Assembly (NCBI RefSeq): GCF_028622115.1
Contig: NZ_CP097263.1
Coordinates: 5,208,001 to 5,272,000, forward strand
Direction of reading: 5' to 3'
Origin: Kutzneria chonburiensis
GTDB taxonomy: Bacteria; Actinomycetota; Actinomycetes; Mycobacteriales; Pseudonocardiaceae
DNA length: 64,000 nucleotides
Part shown: positions 7,701-20,529 of the stretch, one piece after another
Layout: the number at the start of each line of letters is the position of its first letter
Position numbering within the stretch: the first letter of the stretch is position 1
The notes under the pieces: model-generated
What the model was told of the DNA's origin: nothing
Database searches by the model: none
Seen by the model: only the letters and a program-made list of their open reading frames with translations
Made by a program: the position numbers and the translations under genes

Positions 7701-9377
7701 CTACAGGCTGCCGAAGTGCCCGTGCACCGTGTTGGCGAAGGCGTAGCCGTTGGACGCGTCCCAGTTGATCGACCAGGTCATCGCCCCGCGGATCGTGGGG
7801 TACGTGGCCGACGGGTGGAAGCTGCCGCAGTTGGCCCCCTTGGCCAGGCAGTCCAGCCCGGCGTTGACGGTGGACGGGGACATGTAGCCGCCGCCCGCGG
7901 CCGAGCTCGAGGCCGGCAGGCCGAGGCCGACCTGGTCGGCCCGCAGACCGCCCTGGAGCTGGATGCAGGCCAGCGCGGTCAGGAAGTTCTCCGTGCCCTG
8001 CGAGTAGACGCCCTGGTCGCAGCCGTTCATCGAACCCGAGTTGTAGTACTGCATGTTGACGATGGTCAGGATGTCCTTGATGTTGAGCGCCAGCTGGAAG
8101 TACGCCATGCCGGTGGACTGCATGTCGATGGTCTGCGGGGCCAGCGTCACGATGAAGCCGGCGCCGACCTTGCTCCCCAGCGAGTGCAGCGCCTGGCCCA
8201 TGTAGGTGGCGTTGACGCCGTTCTCCAGGTCGATGTCGATGCCGTCGAAGCCGTAGCGCTGGATGATCGAGTAGGCGCTGTTGGCGAAGTTGGTCGCGGC
8301 CGACGAGTCGCCGACGCTGATGGTGCCGTTCTGGCCGCCGACCGACAGGATCACCTTCTGGCCGCGGGAGTGCAGGGTGGCGATGTCCGCGGTGAACTGC
8401 GCGTCGGTGTAGCCGCCGAGCTGGCCCGACAGCCCCGAGTCGAGGGTGAAGGAGATGGCGCCCGGGGTGCCCGTCGCGTCGGCGAAGGCCACCGCGACCA
8501 GGTCGTACGTGGTCGGCACGTCGGCCAGCTTCAGGGCCTTGGCGCCGTTGTAGAAGTTCTGCCAGTAGCCGGTCAGCACGTGCGTGGGCAGCGAGCCGCC
8601 GGGGTTGCCGCCACCGCCGGCCTTGGTCGTGGCGCTGATCGTGCCGGACTTCGGCGACTCGCCGACCGAGTTGTACGCCGACACCGCGTACTGATAGGTG
8701 GTCGAGGCGGCCAGGCCGGTCGCGGTGTAGCTGGTGCCGGACACGGAAGCGACCTTGCTGCCGTTCTGGTACACGTTGTAGCCGCTCACGTCACCGGAGG
8801 ACGCCGTCCAGGCCAGCGACACGCTCGACGACGTCTGGCTGGGCGAGCTCAGGCCGGTCGGCGCGGCCGGCGCCGTCGGGGTGCCGCCACCACCGCCGGG
8901 GCCGCTGAGCACGAAGTCGTCGGCGTAGTACGTGGGCTGCCCGTACCAGCCGTGGATGTAGACGGTGACGCTCGTGGTGCTGGCGCCGGTGGTGAAGCTG
9001 GTCGACAGCTGCGTGTAGCTGCCGGAGACCGTCCAGGTCTGCGGGTCGGTGCCGCCCGTGCCGGTGGCGCCGAGGTAGATGTAGCTGCCCTGAACGTAGG
9101 CGGACAGCGTGTACGCGGAGTTCGGCAGCACTGTGACTCTCTGGCTGCACTGCGCGTAGTCCTGGCCGGCCGGGGTGGCCGCGAGCGCGTACGAGCCGCT
9201 GTGCACCGGGCTGCCCACTGTGGTCGCGCCGCTGCACGTCCAGCCGCTGGTGTTGCCGGCCTCGAAGCCCGGGTTGGCAAGCAGGTTCGACGCCGCCGAA
9301 GCAGGGGCGGCGGCGCCGAGCACGACGGTGGCGGCGGCGACCGCTCCGACTAACCAGCGTGTCCACTTCCGTGACAT
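7701..9377 (-). CDS. Secreted chitinase: CBM, FN3, GH18
   Basis: The ATG at 9377 has GGAGG eight bases upstream; in-frame codons further upstream are ignored. Domains in order are: a signal peptide (about residues 1-29, ending ASA), a carbohydrate-binding module like CBM4/9 (about 30-158, NLLANPGFEAG start), a Gly-rich linker, a fibronectin type III domain (about 170-255), a second Gly-rich linker, and a GH18 catalytic barrel (about 265-558). The barrel carries SVGG and the DxxDxDxE signature FDGIDIDLE, with catalytic Glu near residue 385; MTWSINWD closes it. It would cleave chitin outside the cell. A DasR-type operator lies 68 bp upstream, so N-acetylglucosamine-dependent control is likely. 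The gene is divergent from lhr. Confidence 0.93.
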   Translation of the reverse strand: MSRKWTRWLVGAVAAATVVLGAAAPASAASNLLANPGFEAGNTSGWTCSGATTVGSPVHSGSYALAATPAGQDYAQCSQRVTVLPNSAYTLSAYVQGSYIYLGATGTGGTDPQTWTVSGSYTQLSTSFTTGASTTSVTVYIHGWYGQPTYYADDFVLSGPGGGGGTPTAPAAPTGLSSPSQTSSSVSLAWTASSGDVSGYNVYQNGSKVASVSGTSYTATGLAASTTYQYAVSAYNSVGESPKSGTISATTKAGGGGNPGGSLPTHVLTGYWQNFYNGAKALKLADVPTTYDLVAVAFADATGTPGAISFTLDSGLSGQLGGYTDAQFTADIATLHSRGQKVILSVGGQNGTISVGDSSAATNFANSAYSIIQRYGFDGIDIDLENGVNATYMGQALHSLGSKVGAGFIVTLAPQTIDMQSTGMAYFQLALNIKDILTIVNMQYYNSGSMNGCDQGVYSQGTENFLTALACIQLQGGLRADQVGLGLPASSSAAGGGYMSPSTVNAGLDCLAKGANCGSFHPSATYPTIRGAMTWSINWDASNGYAFANTVHGHFGSL

Positions 9378-9444
9378 AGCTGCTACCTCCATGCGCAGGG
9401 GTGGCGGCCTGGGCATCGAGTTGACGCACACACGTGCTGACGAC

Positions 9445-9460
9445 AATGGACTAGACCATT
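9445..9460. promoter_or_regulatory. DasR-responsive element (dre-like)
   Basis: AATGGACTAGACCATT matches the Streptomyces dre consensus AGTGGTCTAGACCACT at 13 of 16 positions and is nearly palindromic. It lies upstream of the chitinase start, where dre sites regulate chitinase genes in response to glucosamine phosphates. It also contains one of the few unpaired CTAG sites of the window. Confidence 0.75.
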
Positions 9461-9529
9461 TCACCCGGTCAAGAGAAAGTCACGTTTTCGCAGGTCAGCG
9501 GCACTTGCGCGGGAAGTGTCGTACCCCCT

Positions 9530-14079
<4,550 letters not shown>

Positions 14080-14083
<4 letters not shown>

Positions 14084-15066
14084 CCGATGGAGCTGTAGGC
14101 GCTCAGTGCCGGCTGGCCGCCGAGGTGGGCGTAGAGCACGGTGCTTGTCGCCGGGATCTCCTTGCGGGCGACGAGATCGATGAGGCCGGCCATGGACTTG
14201 CCTTCGTAGACCGGGTCGGTGATCATGCCCTCGGTGCGGGCGGCAAGTCGCATGGCGTCCAAAGTGGACTCGTCGGGGACGCCGTAGATGCCGGCGTGGT
14301 AGCGCTCGTCGAGGATGACCTCGAGCGGCTCGGTGCCGATGAGGGATGCGGTGGCGGAGGCGATCCGTGAGATCTGGTCGAAGGTCTCCTTGGGCTTGGC
14401 CGAGGCGTCGATGCCGAGGACCTGGCGGTCGCGATTGGTGAACCCCGCGAGCATGCCGGCCTGGGTGCCGCCGGTGACCGAGCAGACGATGATGGTGTCG
14501 AAGAAGACGCCGAGCTCGCGCTCCTGCTGCTCCAGCTCACGGGCCCAGTTGGCGAAGCCGAGGCCGCCCAGCGGGTGGTCGGAAGCACCGGCCGGGATGG
14601 CGTAGGGCTTGCCGCCGGCGGCCTCGATCTCGGCGATGGCGTTGCGCCAGCTCTGCTTGAACTCGATGCCGAAGATCGAATCGACCAGCCGGACGTCGGC
14701 CCCCATGAGGCGGCTGAGCTGGATGTTGCCCACGCGGTCGTAGCCCGGATCGGCCCACTCCACCCAGCTCTCCTGGATCAGCACGCACTTCAGCCCGGCC
14801 CGGGCGGCGGCACCGGCGACCTGGCGGGTGTGGTTGGACTGCACGCCACCGATCGACACCAGCGTGTCGCAGCCCGACGCGACCGCCTCGGCGACGAGGT
14901 ACTCCAGCTTGCGGGTCTTGTTGCCGCCGTAGGCGATGCCGCTGTTGCAGTCCTCCCGCTTGGCCCACACCTCGGCCCCGCCGAGATGCGCGGTCAGGCG
15001 CTCCAGCGGATGGACGGGCGAGGGGCCGAGCAGCAGCGGAAAACGCGGGAAGTCCTCGAGTGCCAA
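14080..15066 (-). CDS. acdS: 1-aminocyclopropane-1-carboxylate deaminase
   Basis: This 328-residue enzyme of the tryptophan-synthase-beta PLP fold (type II) carries the cofactor lysine at about Lys50 in [11 protein letters not shown]. The serine/asparagine pair is in [12 protein letters not shown] and the phosphate-binding loop in [10 protein letters not shown]. The C-terminal DPVYEGKSM and [11 protein letters not shown] stretches carry the Tyr-Glu pair and the leucine that separate true ACC deaminases from D-cysteine desulfhydrases. It converts ACC, the ethylene precursor, to 2-oxobutyrate and ammonia, a trait of plant-associated bacteria. The GntR regulator lies 86 bp upstream on the same strand and probably controls it. 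D-cysteine desulfhydrase is the main alternative. Confidence 0.85.
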
Positions 15067-15152
15067 GGGAAAGCTCCGATTGGGTCGGTAGGGATGGGGG
15101 AACAGGAAGTGGGCGGCTCCCGGGCGAGGGGAGGAGTTGAACGGCGGGCGGA

Positions 15153-15818
15153 TCAGGCCGGCGGGTGATCGGGCAGGTCGGCGAGTTCGGCGGCCAGGGT
15201 GGCCCAGTTGCGTTCGGTGAGGCGGGCGGCCAGGTCGCCGTCGCGGGCTTCGCAGGCGGCGACGATCTCCTCGTGCATGGCCACCGAATCGACGCCGCAG
15301 CTGGAGGAGAAGCGCTGGTATTCGAGGCGTCGCACGAGCGGGGTGTAGCGCTGGATGGTGGCGGCGACGGCGAAGTTGCCGCAGACGGACACCGGAACGA
15401 GGTGGAAGTCGTCGTCGGCGGCCAAGGCCTCGGCGATGTCGGGGGCGGCCAGCGCGGCAGCGAAGCGGGAGTTGTGGACGCGCATCGACGAAAGGTCGTC
15501 AGCAGAGAGCAGAGGCACGGCGAGGCGGAGGGCGAGGCCGTGCATGGCCTGGACGACCTGAAGCGCATCGCGAACGGCGACGGGGTCGATGGGGGTGACC
15601 CGGGTGTAGCTGTGCGGCTTGGACTCGACGAGCCCCTCCTCGGCGAGGTGACTGAGGGCCTCGCGAACGGGAGTGCGGGACAGCCCGAGGCGCTCCGCGA
15701 GGTCGAGGTCACGGATGGCCTCGCCGGGAACGAGGTCGCCGGCGACGATGGCGTGCCGAATGGTGGCCAGCGCGCGATCCCGCAGGAGCGGGCGGTCCAG
15801 GCGACTAATATATTGCAT
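15153..15818 (-). CDS. GntR-family (FadR/FCD) transcriptional regulator
   Basis: The product has 221 residues from ATG 15818, within an AT-rich patch; codons further upstream in the frame look non-coding. The N-terminal winged helix (about 10-75) contains [19 protein letters not shown] and EEGLVES, typical of GntR. An all-helical FCD ligand-binding domain (about 85-215) follows, with metal-type residues in DDDFH and MHEEI. It precedes acdS on the same strand and is divergent from the gene at 15868. Control of acdS and of itself is inferred. An AT-rich near-palindrome, CTAATATATTGC, overlaps the start codon and could be the operator. Confidence 0.85.
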   Translation of the reverse strand: MQYISRLDRPLLRDRALATIRHAIVAGDLVPGEAIRDLDLAERLGLSRTPVREALSHLAEEGLVESKPHSYTRVTPIDPVAVRDALQVVQAMHGLALRLAVPLLSADDLSSMRVHNSRFAAALAAPDIAEALAADDDFHLVPVSVCGNFAVAATIQRYTPLVRRLEYQRFSSSCGVDSVAMHEEIVAACEARDGDLAARLTERNWATLAAELADLPDHPPA

Positions 15819-15867
15819 TTCAGTACCGTGACCTGGACGAACGCGGAAGTCAAGGGGATACGGTGCA

Positions 15868-16164
15868 GTGGTGGACGCCACGACGCTGGGCCTGGTCGGA
15901 ATCGCCGTGCTGGTGCTGCTCGCGGCGCTGATGAGCCGAGGTGGCTCGACGAAGCAGCTGGAAAGGCGCCTCGACCGCCTCGAAGGCAAGCTCGACCTGC
16001 TGATGCAGCACCAAGGCGTCCAGCTGCCGGGGCCGGACTTCGACCAGGACGTGGTGAACCTGGCCCGCTCGGGCCGGAAGATCGAGGCGATCAAGCGCTA
16101 CCGCGAGCTCACGGGAGCAGGACTCAAGGAGGCCAAGGACGCGGTGGAACGCATCCAGCAGTGA
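15868..16164 (+). CDS. Small membrane protein with ribosomal L7/L12 C-terminal-like domain
   Basis: The 98-residue product starts at GTG with AAGGGG upstream. An N-terminal hydrophobic helix (about 6-23) is followed by a short coiled coil (QLERRLDRLEGKLDLLM). A C-terminal segment of about 40 residues (KIEAIKRYRELTGAGLKEAKDAVE) matches the L7/L12 C-terminal domain. In the ribosome that domain binds translation factors. Here it is tethered to the membrane and its role is unknown. Proteins of this layout are common in actinobacteria. A strong hairpin follows at once. Confidence 0.8.
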   Translation: MVDATTLGLVGIAVLVLLAALMSRGGSTKQLERRLDRLEGKLDLLMQHQGVQLPGPDFDQDVVNLARSGRKIEAIKRYRELTGAGLKEAKDAVERIQQ

Positions 16165-16168
16165 GGAA

Positions 16169-16198
16169 GGCCCGGCCAGTACGGGAACTGGCCGGGCC
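16169..16198 (+). terminator. Hairpin after L7/L12-like gene
   Basis: A perfect 12-bp stem (GGCCCGGCCAGT and its complement) with a 6-base loop begins five bases after the stop codon. It lies between convergent genes and can serve both. Confidence 0.8.
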
Positions 16199-16231
16199 CG
16201 GTCTCAGTGCCCCTGTCTCAATGCACCTGTC

Positions 16232-16996
16232 TCAATGCGTCGCCAGGCGGAGCAAGGCCCACAACGCGGCCACGGCGTCCATGTCGCCGGTGATCCGCAC
16301 GGCGGTGAAGGGCAACCGCCCCCACAGCCACAGGTACACGGTCATGGGCTCACCGGTGACGGTGGCCTGCACGGACTTGGTGTCGGCGGGCGACGCCCGC
16401 CAAGCGGCCTTGTTGTCCCCGTGGGACGACACGAGCCACGTCCGCCCACCGGCCCGGACGGCGACCTTGAACTCGGAGCTGCCGGAGACGCCGATCACCG
16501 AGAGGCGATGGGCGAACCACAGCGTCAGAGCCTCGTCGACGCCGTCGACGGCGACGTCCTCGTCGACCGTGAAGACCTCGATCCCGGTCGCCGACTGGAG
16601 ATCGATCCGGTGCATGGTGGCCTCATGGGCCATCCGACGGCGCCAGAACCCGTAGGTCTGGTCCAACGGCCACCAACTGGCGCACACCTCGTCGGCGGGA
16701 TGTGACTGGAGCTCATCGACCAGCTCGTGCAGCCCGCCACGCAGGAACTCGACCAGAGCGCCGCCGGGCGGCGGCTCGCTCTGCCACCGCACCGGCCCGT
16801 TGCCGCCGCGCAGCCGGGCGGCGACCATCCGGAAGACGCCGCCGACATGGCGGATGGTGTCGGCCAGGGTGGTGGTGGGCCGGCTGGGAATGGGCAGGTC
16901 CGGCCGGGCGCCGTCGGCCGTGTCGGCCATCAGCTCCCCCTCGGCGACGAGAACGTCGAGCAACCTGTCGTGGTCGATGAGTGCCCGGCCGGTCAC
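16232..16996 (-). CDS. Mycothiol-dependent maleylpyruvate isomerase/DinB-family protein
   Basis: The 254-residue product starts at GTG 16996, which overlaps the stop of the HEPN gene by four bases; the ORF extension upstream is non-coding. The N-terminal four-helix part (HDRLLDVLVAEGELM; TTTLADTIRHVGGVFRM; WWPLDQTYGFWRRRMAHEATMHRIDLQ) matches the mycothiol-dependent maleylpyruvate isomerase/DinB_2 fold. The usual metal histidines appear as HVGG and HEATMHRID. The C-terminal part (about 160-250) is the MDMPI_C/SCP-like domain. The reaction is unknown; relatives act with mycothiol in detoxification. The four-base overlap ties it to the SOS-boxed HEPN gene. Confidence 0.8.
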   Translation of the reverse strand: MTGRALIDHDRLLDVLVAEGELMADTADGARPDLPIPSRPTTTLADTIRHVGGVFRMVAARLRGGNGPVRWQSEPPPGGALVEFLRGGLHELVDELQSHPADEVCASWWPLDQTYGFWRRRMAHEATMHRIDLQSATGIEVFTVDEDVAVDGVDEALTLWFAHRLSVIGVSGSSEFKVAVRAGGRTWLVSSHGDNKAAWRASPADTKSVQATVTGEPMTVYLWLWGRLPFTAVRITGDMDAVAALWALLRLATH

Positions 16997-17451
16997 CGCC
17001 CCGCCCCGTGCACGGCACGGTCGACGAGCTCGACGAACTGGCCGGTCTGCCGGACCAGGTCGTCGGCGCTGCGGGCGGACACCAGACGGGTGATGCCGGA
17101 CTCGACGGCGTGCCGGGTGGACGCGCAGGACTGGAAGAACGAGGCCCACTCGGCGAACTCGGGCGCCACCTTGGCCAGCAGCACCCACGCGCTCATGGGC
17201 TTGGTCCGGGTCCGGTGCGGCCGACCCCGCAGCGCGAGCACGGCGGCGGCGGCGCGCAGCGCGGCGAGATGCGCCCGCACGTAGCGCTCGGCGGCGTCGG
17301 GCTCGTGCTCGGCCTGGAGCAACCCCTGCCGGGCCTGCGCCAGCAGCGTCCGGGCCGTCGGCGACGCGCCGGGCGACGGAACCGCGCGGAGTCGGGACCT
17401 GGGCGGGGCCGACACCAGGAACGACTCGGGAAGACGAACGGGCACAGACAT
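16993..17451 (-). CDS. SAV_6107-type HEPN domain protein, SOS-controlled
   Basis: The 152-residue product begins MSVPVRLP. It is predicted all-helical, with the stretch ERYVRAHLAALRAAAAVLA and then EFAEWASFFQSCASTRHAVESG, as in SAV_6107-like HEPN proteins of actinobacteria. The Arg-x4-His spacing in RYVRAH resembles the HEPN catalytic pattern, but whether it is an RNase is unproven. It heads a two-gene operon with the mycothiol-dependent protein (overlap GTGA). A perfect actinobacterial LexA box lies about 60 bp upstream of the start codon, so induction by DNA damage is likely. Recognition of the family rests on pattern similarity. Confidence 0.7.
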   Translation of the reverse strand: MSVPVRLPESFLVSAPPRSRLRAVPSPGASPTARTLLAQARQGLLQAEHEPDAAERYVRAHLAALRAAAAVLALRGRPHRTRTKPMSAWVLLAKVAPEFAEWASFFQSCASTRHAVESGITRLVSARSADDLVRQTGQFVELVDRAVHGAGR

Positions 17452-17511
17452 CAGCGGCCTCCTCGCGGCGTCGTGGGCTCGACGTCTCCGCCGTGGGGAA
17501 GCCGGCGGCTC

Positions 17512-17533
17512 GTATCGAACGTCTGTTCGATAC
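17512..17533. promoter_or_regulatory. LexA (SOS) box
   Basis: TCGAAC-GTCT-GTTCGA at 17515-17530 exactly matches the actinobacterial SOS consensus TCGAAC-N4-GTTCGA. The dyad extends to 9 bp on each arm (17512-17533). It lies between the HEPN gene (minus) and the YbaK gene (plus), about 60 bp from the first start and 95 bp from the second. Confidence 0.88.
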
Positions 17534-17628
17534 TTCGAGAATAGCGCGTACTCGACGACGGGTTCAAGCCCGCGCGGGAACAGGGGTCACTTCCCCTCGG
17601 ACGGCGCAGCCGTGGTGTCATAACTCGT

Positions 17629-18123
17629 GTGAGCGATCAGGAGCACCCAGGGGTGCGCACGGTGCGCAGCGCGCTGCGCGCGGCCGGGGCGACCAGGGCG
17701 GCCGACGGGATCCGCGTGCTCGACGACGCCGTGCGCACGGCGGCCGCGGCGGCCGACGCCGTGGAGGTACCGGTGGGCGCGATCGCCAACAGCCTGTTCT
17801 TCCTCGCCGACGGCCAGCCGCTGCTGGTGCTGACGTCCGGCGCGCACCGGGCCGACACGAAGCGCCTGGCCGAACTGGTCGGCGTGGCCAAGGTGCGCCG
17901 CGCGGACCCGGACTCGGTCCGCACGCACACCGGTCAGGTGATCGGTGGCGTCTCCCCCATCGGCCACCCGGCGAAAATCCGTACCCTGGTGGACGTGCAT
18001 CTCGCCGAGTACGACGTGGTCTGGGCGGCCGCGGGGCACCCCAACGGGGTCTACCCCACGACGTTCGACGAGCTGGTCGCCGTCACCGGCGGCACCCCTG
18101 CGACCGTGTCCGGAGAGCAGTGA
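17629..18123 (+). CDS. YbaK/EbsC-type aminoacyl-tRNA deacylase
   Basis: The 164-residue product, from GTG, matches the YbaK fold along its length. GAIANSLFFLADGQPLLVLTSGAHRAD and the conserved lysine and glycine stretches in IGGVSPIGHP are the hallmarks. Enzymes of this family remove mischarged amino acids from tRNA (Cys-tRNA-Pro or Ala-tRNA-Pro types); the substrate here is unknown. The stop codon overlaps the ATG of the GNAT gene (TGATG), so the two are translationally coupled. The SOS box lies about 95 bp upstream, but the HEPN gene is nearer to it. Confidence 0.88.
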   Translation: MSDQEHPGVRTVRSALRAAGATRAADGIRVLDDAVRTAAAAADAVEVPVGAIANSLFFLADGQPLLVLTSGAHRADTKRLAELVGVAKVRRADPDSVRTHTGQVIGGVSPIGHPAKIRTLVDVHLAEYDVVWAAAGHPNGVYPTTFDELVAVTGGTPATVSGEQ

Positions 18124-18689
18124 TGACAGCCTCACAGACCGAGCGCCTGGTCGAGTTCAGCGCCGAGACGCTGCGCGCCCGGCTGCCCGAGGCCCTCAAC
18201 CTGTACGTGACGGCGATGCGCTACCCCAGCGGCACCGCGCAGCAGCGGGCCCCGATGTGGCTGGCGCACATGATCCGGGCGGGCTGGCGCTGCGTCGGCG
18301 CGCTGGACCAGGACGGCGCGCTGGTCGGCATCTGCTACGGCTACCGCGGCGCCGCCGGCCAGTGGTGGCACGAGCAGGTCCGTCGCGGTCTCACGGCGGT
18401 GTCCACGCCGACCGCGGTGGACGAGTGGATGCGTGACTACTTCGAACTGACCGAGCTGCACGTGTCGCCGGACGCGCAGGGCCGTGGCATCGGCGAGCGC
18501 CTGCTGCGCAGCCTTCTCGACGCCGTCAGCACGGAGCGGGTGCTGCTGTCCACGCCCGAGGGCCCGTCCCGCGCGTGGCGGCTGTACCGCCGGGTCGGCT
18601 TCCAGGACGTGTTGCGGCACTACCACTTCGCCGGCGACCCCCGCCCCTTCGCCGTCCTCGGCCGCCCCCTCCCGATCGACCCGTCCTGA
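18123..18689 (+). CDS. GNAT-family N-acetyltransferase
   Basis: The 188-residue product has motif A at LTELHVSPDAQGRGIGERLLRSLL, where QGRGIG binds the pyrophosphate of acetyl-CoA. WRLYRRVGFQDVLRHY closes the fold. The N-terminal half contains a Trp-rich stretch (GQWWHEQVRRGL). The acceptor is unknown. It is coupled to the YbaK-type gene by a one-base stop/start overlap, and a long hairpin starts directly after its stop. Confidence 0.85.
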   Translation: MTASQTERLVEFSAETLRARLPEALNLYVTAMRYPSGTAQQRAPMWLAHMIRAGWRCVGALDQDGALVGICYGYRGAAGQWWHEQVRRGLTAVSTPTAVDEWMRDYFELTELHVSPDAQGRGIGERLLRSLLDAVSTERVLLSTPEGPSRAWRLYRRVGFQDVLRHYHFAGDPRPFAVLGRPLPIDPS

Positions 18690-18742
18690 CGCTGGGAAGG
18701 GGCCTTCCTGCACTCGGAGTGCAGGAAGGCCCCTTCCCAGCG
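18690..18742. terminator. 25-bp perfect hairpin, dispersed-repeat type
   Basis: Two perfectly complementary 25-base arms (18690-18714 and 18718-18742) are separated by CGG. The arms contain GGAAGGGGCCTTCC. The element fills the gap between the convergent GNAT and DUF885 genes. It shares architecture and part of its sequence with the hairpin at 38660-38716. It is probably a bidirectional terminator. Confidence 0.85.
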
Positions 18743-18757
18743 AAAGATGAAGCTGGC

Positions 18758-20437
18758 TCAGATTTGGGCCAGGCGGTCGCGGAGGGCGTCGAGGCCCATG
18801 GAGCCCATGTCGAGGGCCTGCTTGTGGAACGCCTTGAGGTCGAAGGCATCCCCGTGCCGGGCGCGGGCCTCGTCGCGGGCGGCCAGCCACAGCCGCTCGC
18901 CGAGCTTGTACGACGGCGCCTGCCCGGGCCAGCCCAGGTAGCGGTCGATCTCGTCGCGCACGTGGGCCGGGTCGGTGATGGTCCTGGTCAGCATGAACTC
19001 CAGGCCCAGCTCGGGGGTCCAGCGCTCGCCATCGTGGAACCCGGTGCCGGCCGGGATCTCCAGCTCCAGGTGCATGCCGAGGTCGATGATCACGCGGGCG
19101 GCCCGGAACAGGTGGCCGTCGAGCATGCCGAGCAGGTCGCCGTCGTCGTCGAGGTAGCCCAGCTCGCGGACCAGCCGCTCGGCGTACAGGGCCCAGCCCT
19201 CGCCGTGCCCGGAGACCCAGCACATCAGCCGCTGGAACTTGTTGAGCTGCTCGGCCCGGTACACCGCGGTGGCGAACTGGAGGTGATGGCCGGGCACGCC
19301 CTCGTGGTAGACGGTGGTCGTCTCCCGCCAGGTGGAGAACTCCTCGCGGTCGGCCGGCACCGACCACCACATCGCGCCGGGCCGGCTGAAGTCGTCGGTC
19401 GGGCCGATGTAGTACGCGCCGACGCCGCCGCCGGGCGGCGCGATCTTGCAGTCCAGCTGCATCAGCGGGTCGGGGATGTCGAAGTGCACGCCGCGCATGT
19501 CGGACAGAGCCTTGTCGGACAGCCGCTGCATCCAGTCCCGCAGCTCGTCCTGGCCCCGCAGCTGGTAGCGCGGGTCGGCGTCGAGCAGCGCGGCGGCCTC
19601 GGCCAGGGAGGCGCCGGGACGGATACGACCCGCGACCTCCTTCATCTCCGACTCGATACGGGCGAACTCGGCCCAGCCCCACTCGTACGCCTCCTGGAGG
19701 TCCAGGCGGGCGCCGGTGAAGTAGCGCGAGTTGAGCCGGTACACGTCGACGCCGACGGCGTCCTTGGCCGGCGCCTTCGGCGCGAGGTCGGTACGCAGGA
19801 ACGTGGCCAGGTCGGCGTAGCCCTGGGCGGCGGCGTTGGCCCCGGTCTCCAGGCGGGTGCGCAGCGTGTCGTCGACCTCGGCGCCGGCGATCATGGCGCC
19901 GAAGAACGAGGTCCCGCCGCTGAGGCCGGCCCAGGTGTCGCACTGCTCGGCGACGCGGGTGACCTGGCGCAGCGCCGACACCACGCCGCGGTCGGCGGCC
20001 TTGGCCAGCGACGCGCGCAGCCCGGCCAGCGCCTCCGGCACCTTGCTCAGCCGGGTGGCGATGGTCGCCCACTGCTCGGGGGTGTCGGTCGGCATCAGGT
20101 CGAACAGCTGGCGCAGGTCCTGCACCGGGCTGGCGATCACGTTCAGCGAGGACAGGTCCAGCCCGGCGTCGCGGAACTCCTGGGAAAGGCCGTTGCGCTC
20201 GAGGAAGACGGCCTGCGCCACCCGCTCCGAGTCGTCGGCCGGGGTCGCCGCGCCGATCTCCCGCAGCGCACGGGCGGTCAGCTCGGCCCGGCTCTCGTGG
20301 CCATCGGGCGAGTAGTCGGTGAGCTCCTCGTCGTACCCCGTGATGCCGAGGTGGGTCGCCGCGTTCGGGTCAAGTGCGGCGTAGTCCGCGACGAAGTCGT
20401 CGCTCAGCTGATGCACGCCTCGTGGGGTGGATGACAT
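18758..20437 (-). CDS. DUF885 family protein, probable metallo-carboxypeptidase-like
   Basis: The 559-residue product begins MSSTPRG at ATG 20437; a TTG three codons upstream is the alternative. No signal peptide is visible. The zinc-type motif YHEGVPGHH lies near residue 378 and the downstream SGHGEGWALYAERL supplies the third ligand, as in the gluzincin-like DUF885 family. The C-terminal stretch PGQAPSYKLGERLW is also typical. Members are predicted cytosolic or exported peptidases of broad or unknown specificity. It converges on the GNAT gene across a shared hairpin. Confidence 0.85.
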   Translation of the reverse strand: MSSTPRGVHQLSDDFVADYAALDPNAATHLGITGYDEELTDYSPDGHESRAELTARALREIGAATPADDSERVAQAVFLERNGLSQEFRDAGLDLSSLNVIASPVQDLRQLFDLMPTDTPEQWATIATRLSKVPEALAGLRASLAKAADRGVVSALRQVTRVAEQCDTWAGLSGGTSFFGAMIAGAEVDDTLRTRLETGANAAAQGYADLATFLRTDLAPKAPAKDAVGVDVYRLNSRYFTGARLDLQEAYEWGWAEFARIESEMKEVAGRIRPGASLAEAAALLDADPRYQLRGQDELRDWMQRLSDKALSDMRGVHFDIPDPLMQLDCKIAPPGGGVGAYYIGPTDDFSRPGAMWWSVPADREEFSTWRETTTVYHEGVPGHHLQFATAVYRAEQLNKFQRLMCWVSGHGEGWALYAERLVRELGYLDDDGDLLGMLDGHLFRAARVIIDLGMHLELEIPAGTGFHDGERWTPELGLEFMLTRTITDPAHVRDEIDRYLGWPGQAPSYKLGERLWLAARDEARARHGDAFDLKAFHKQALDMGSMGLDALRDRLAQI

Positions 20438-20529
20438 GGTCGCCAACGCTACCCGGCCGCCGCGACGCCCCGTAGCTCCTTCGGGCGGTGATCCGCCGGG
20501 AAACCGGGTCCGGCTGGCAGGATGACCCG

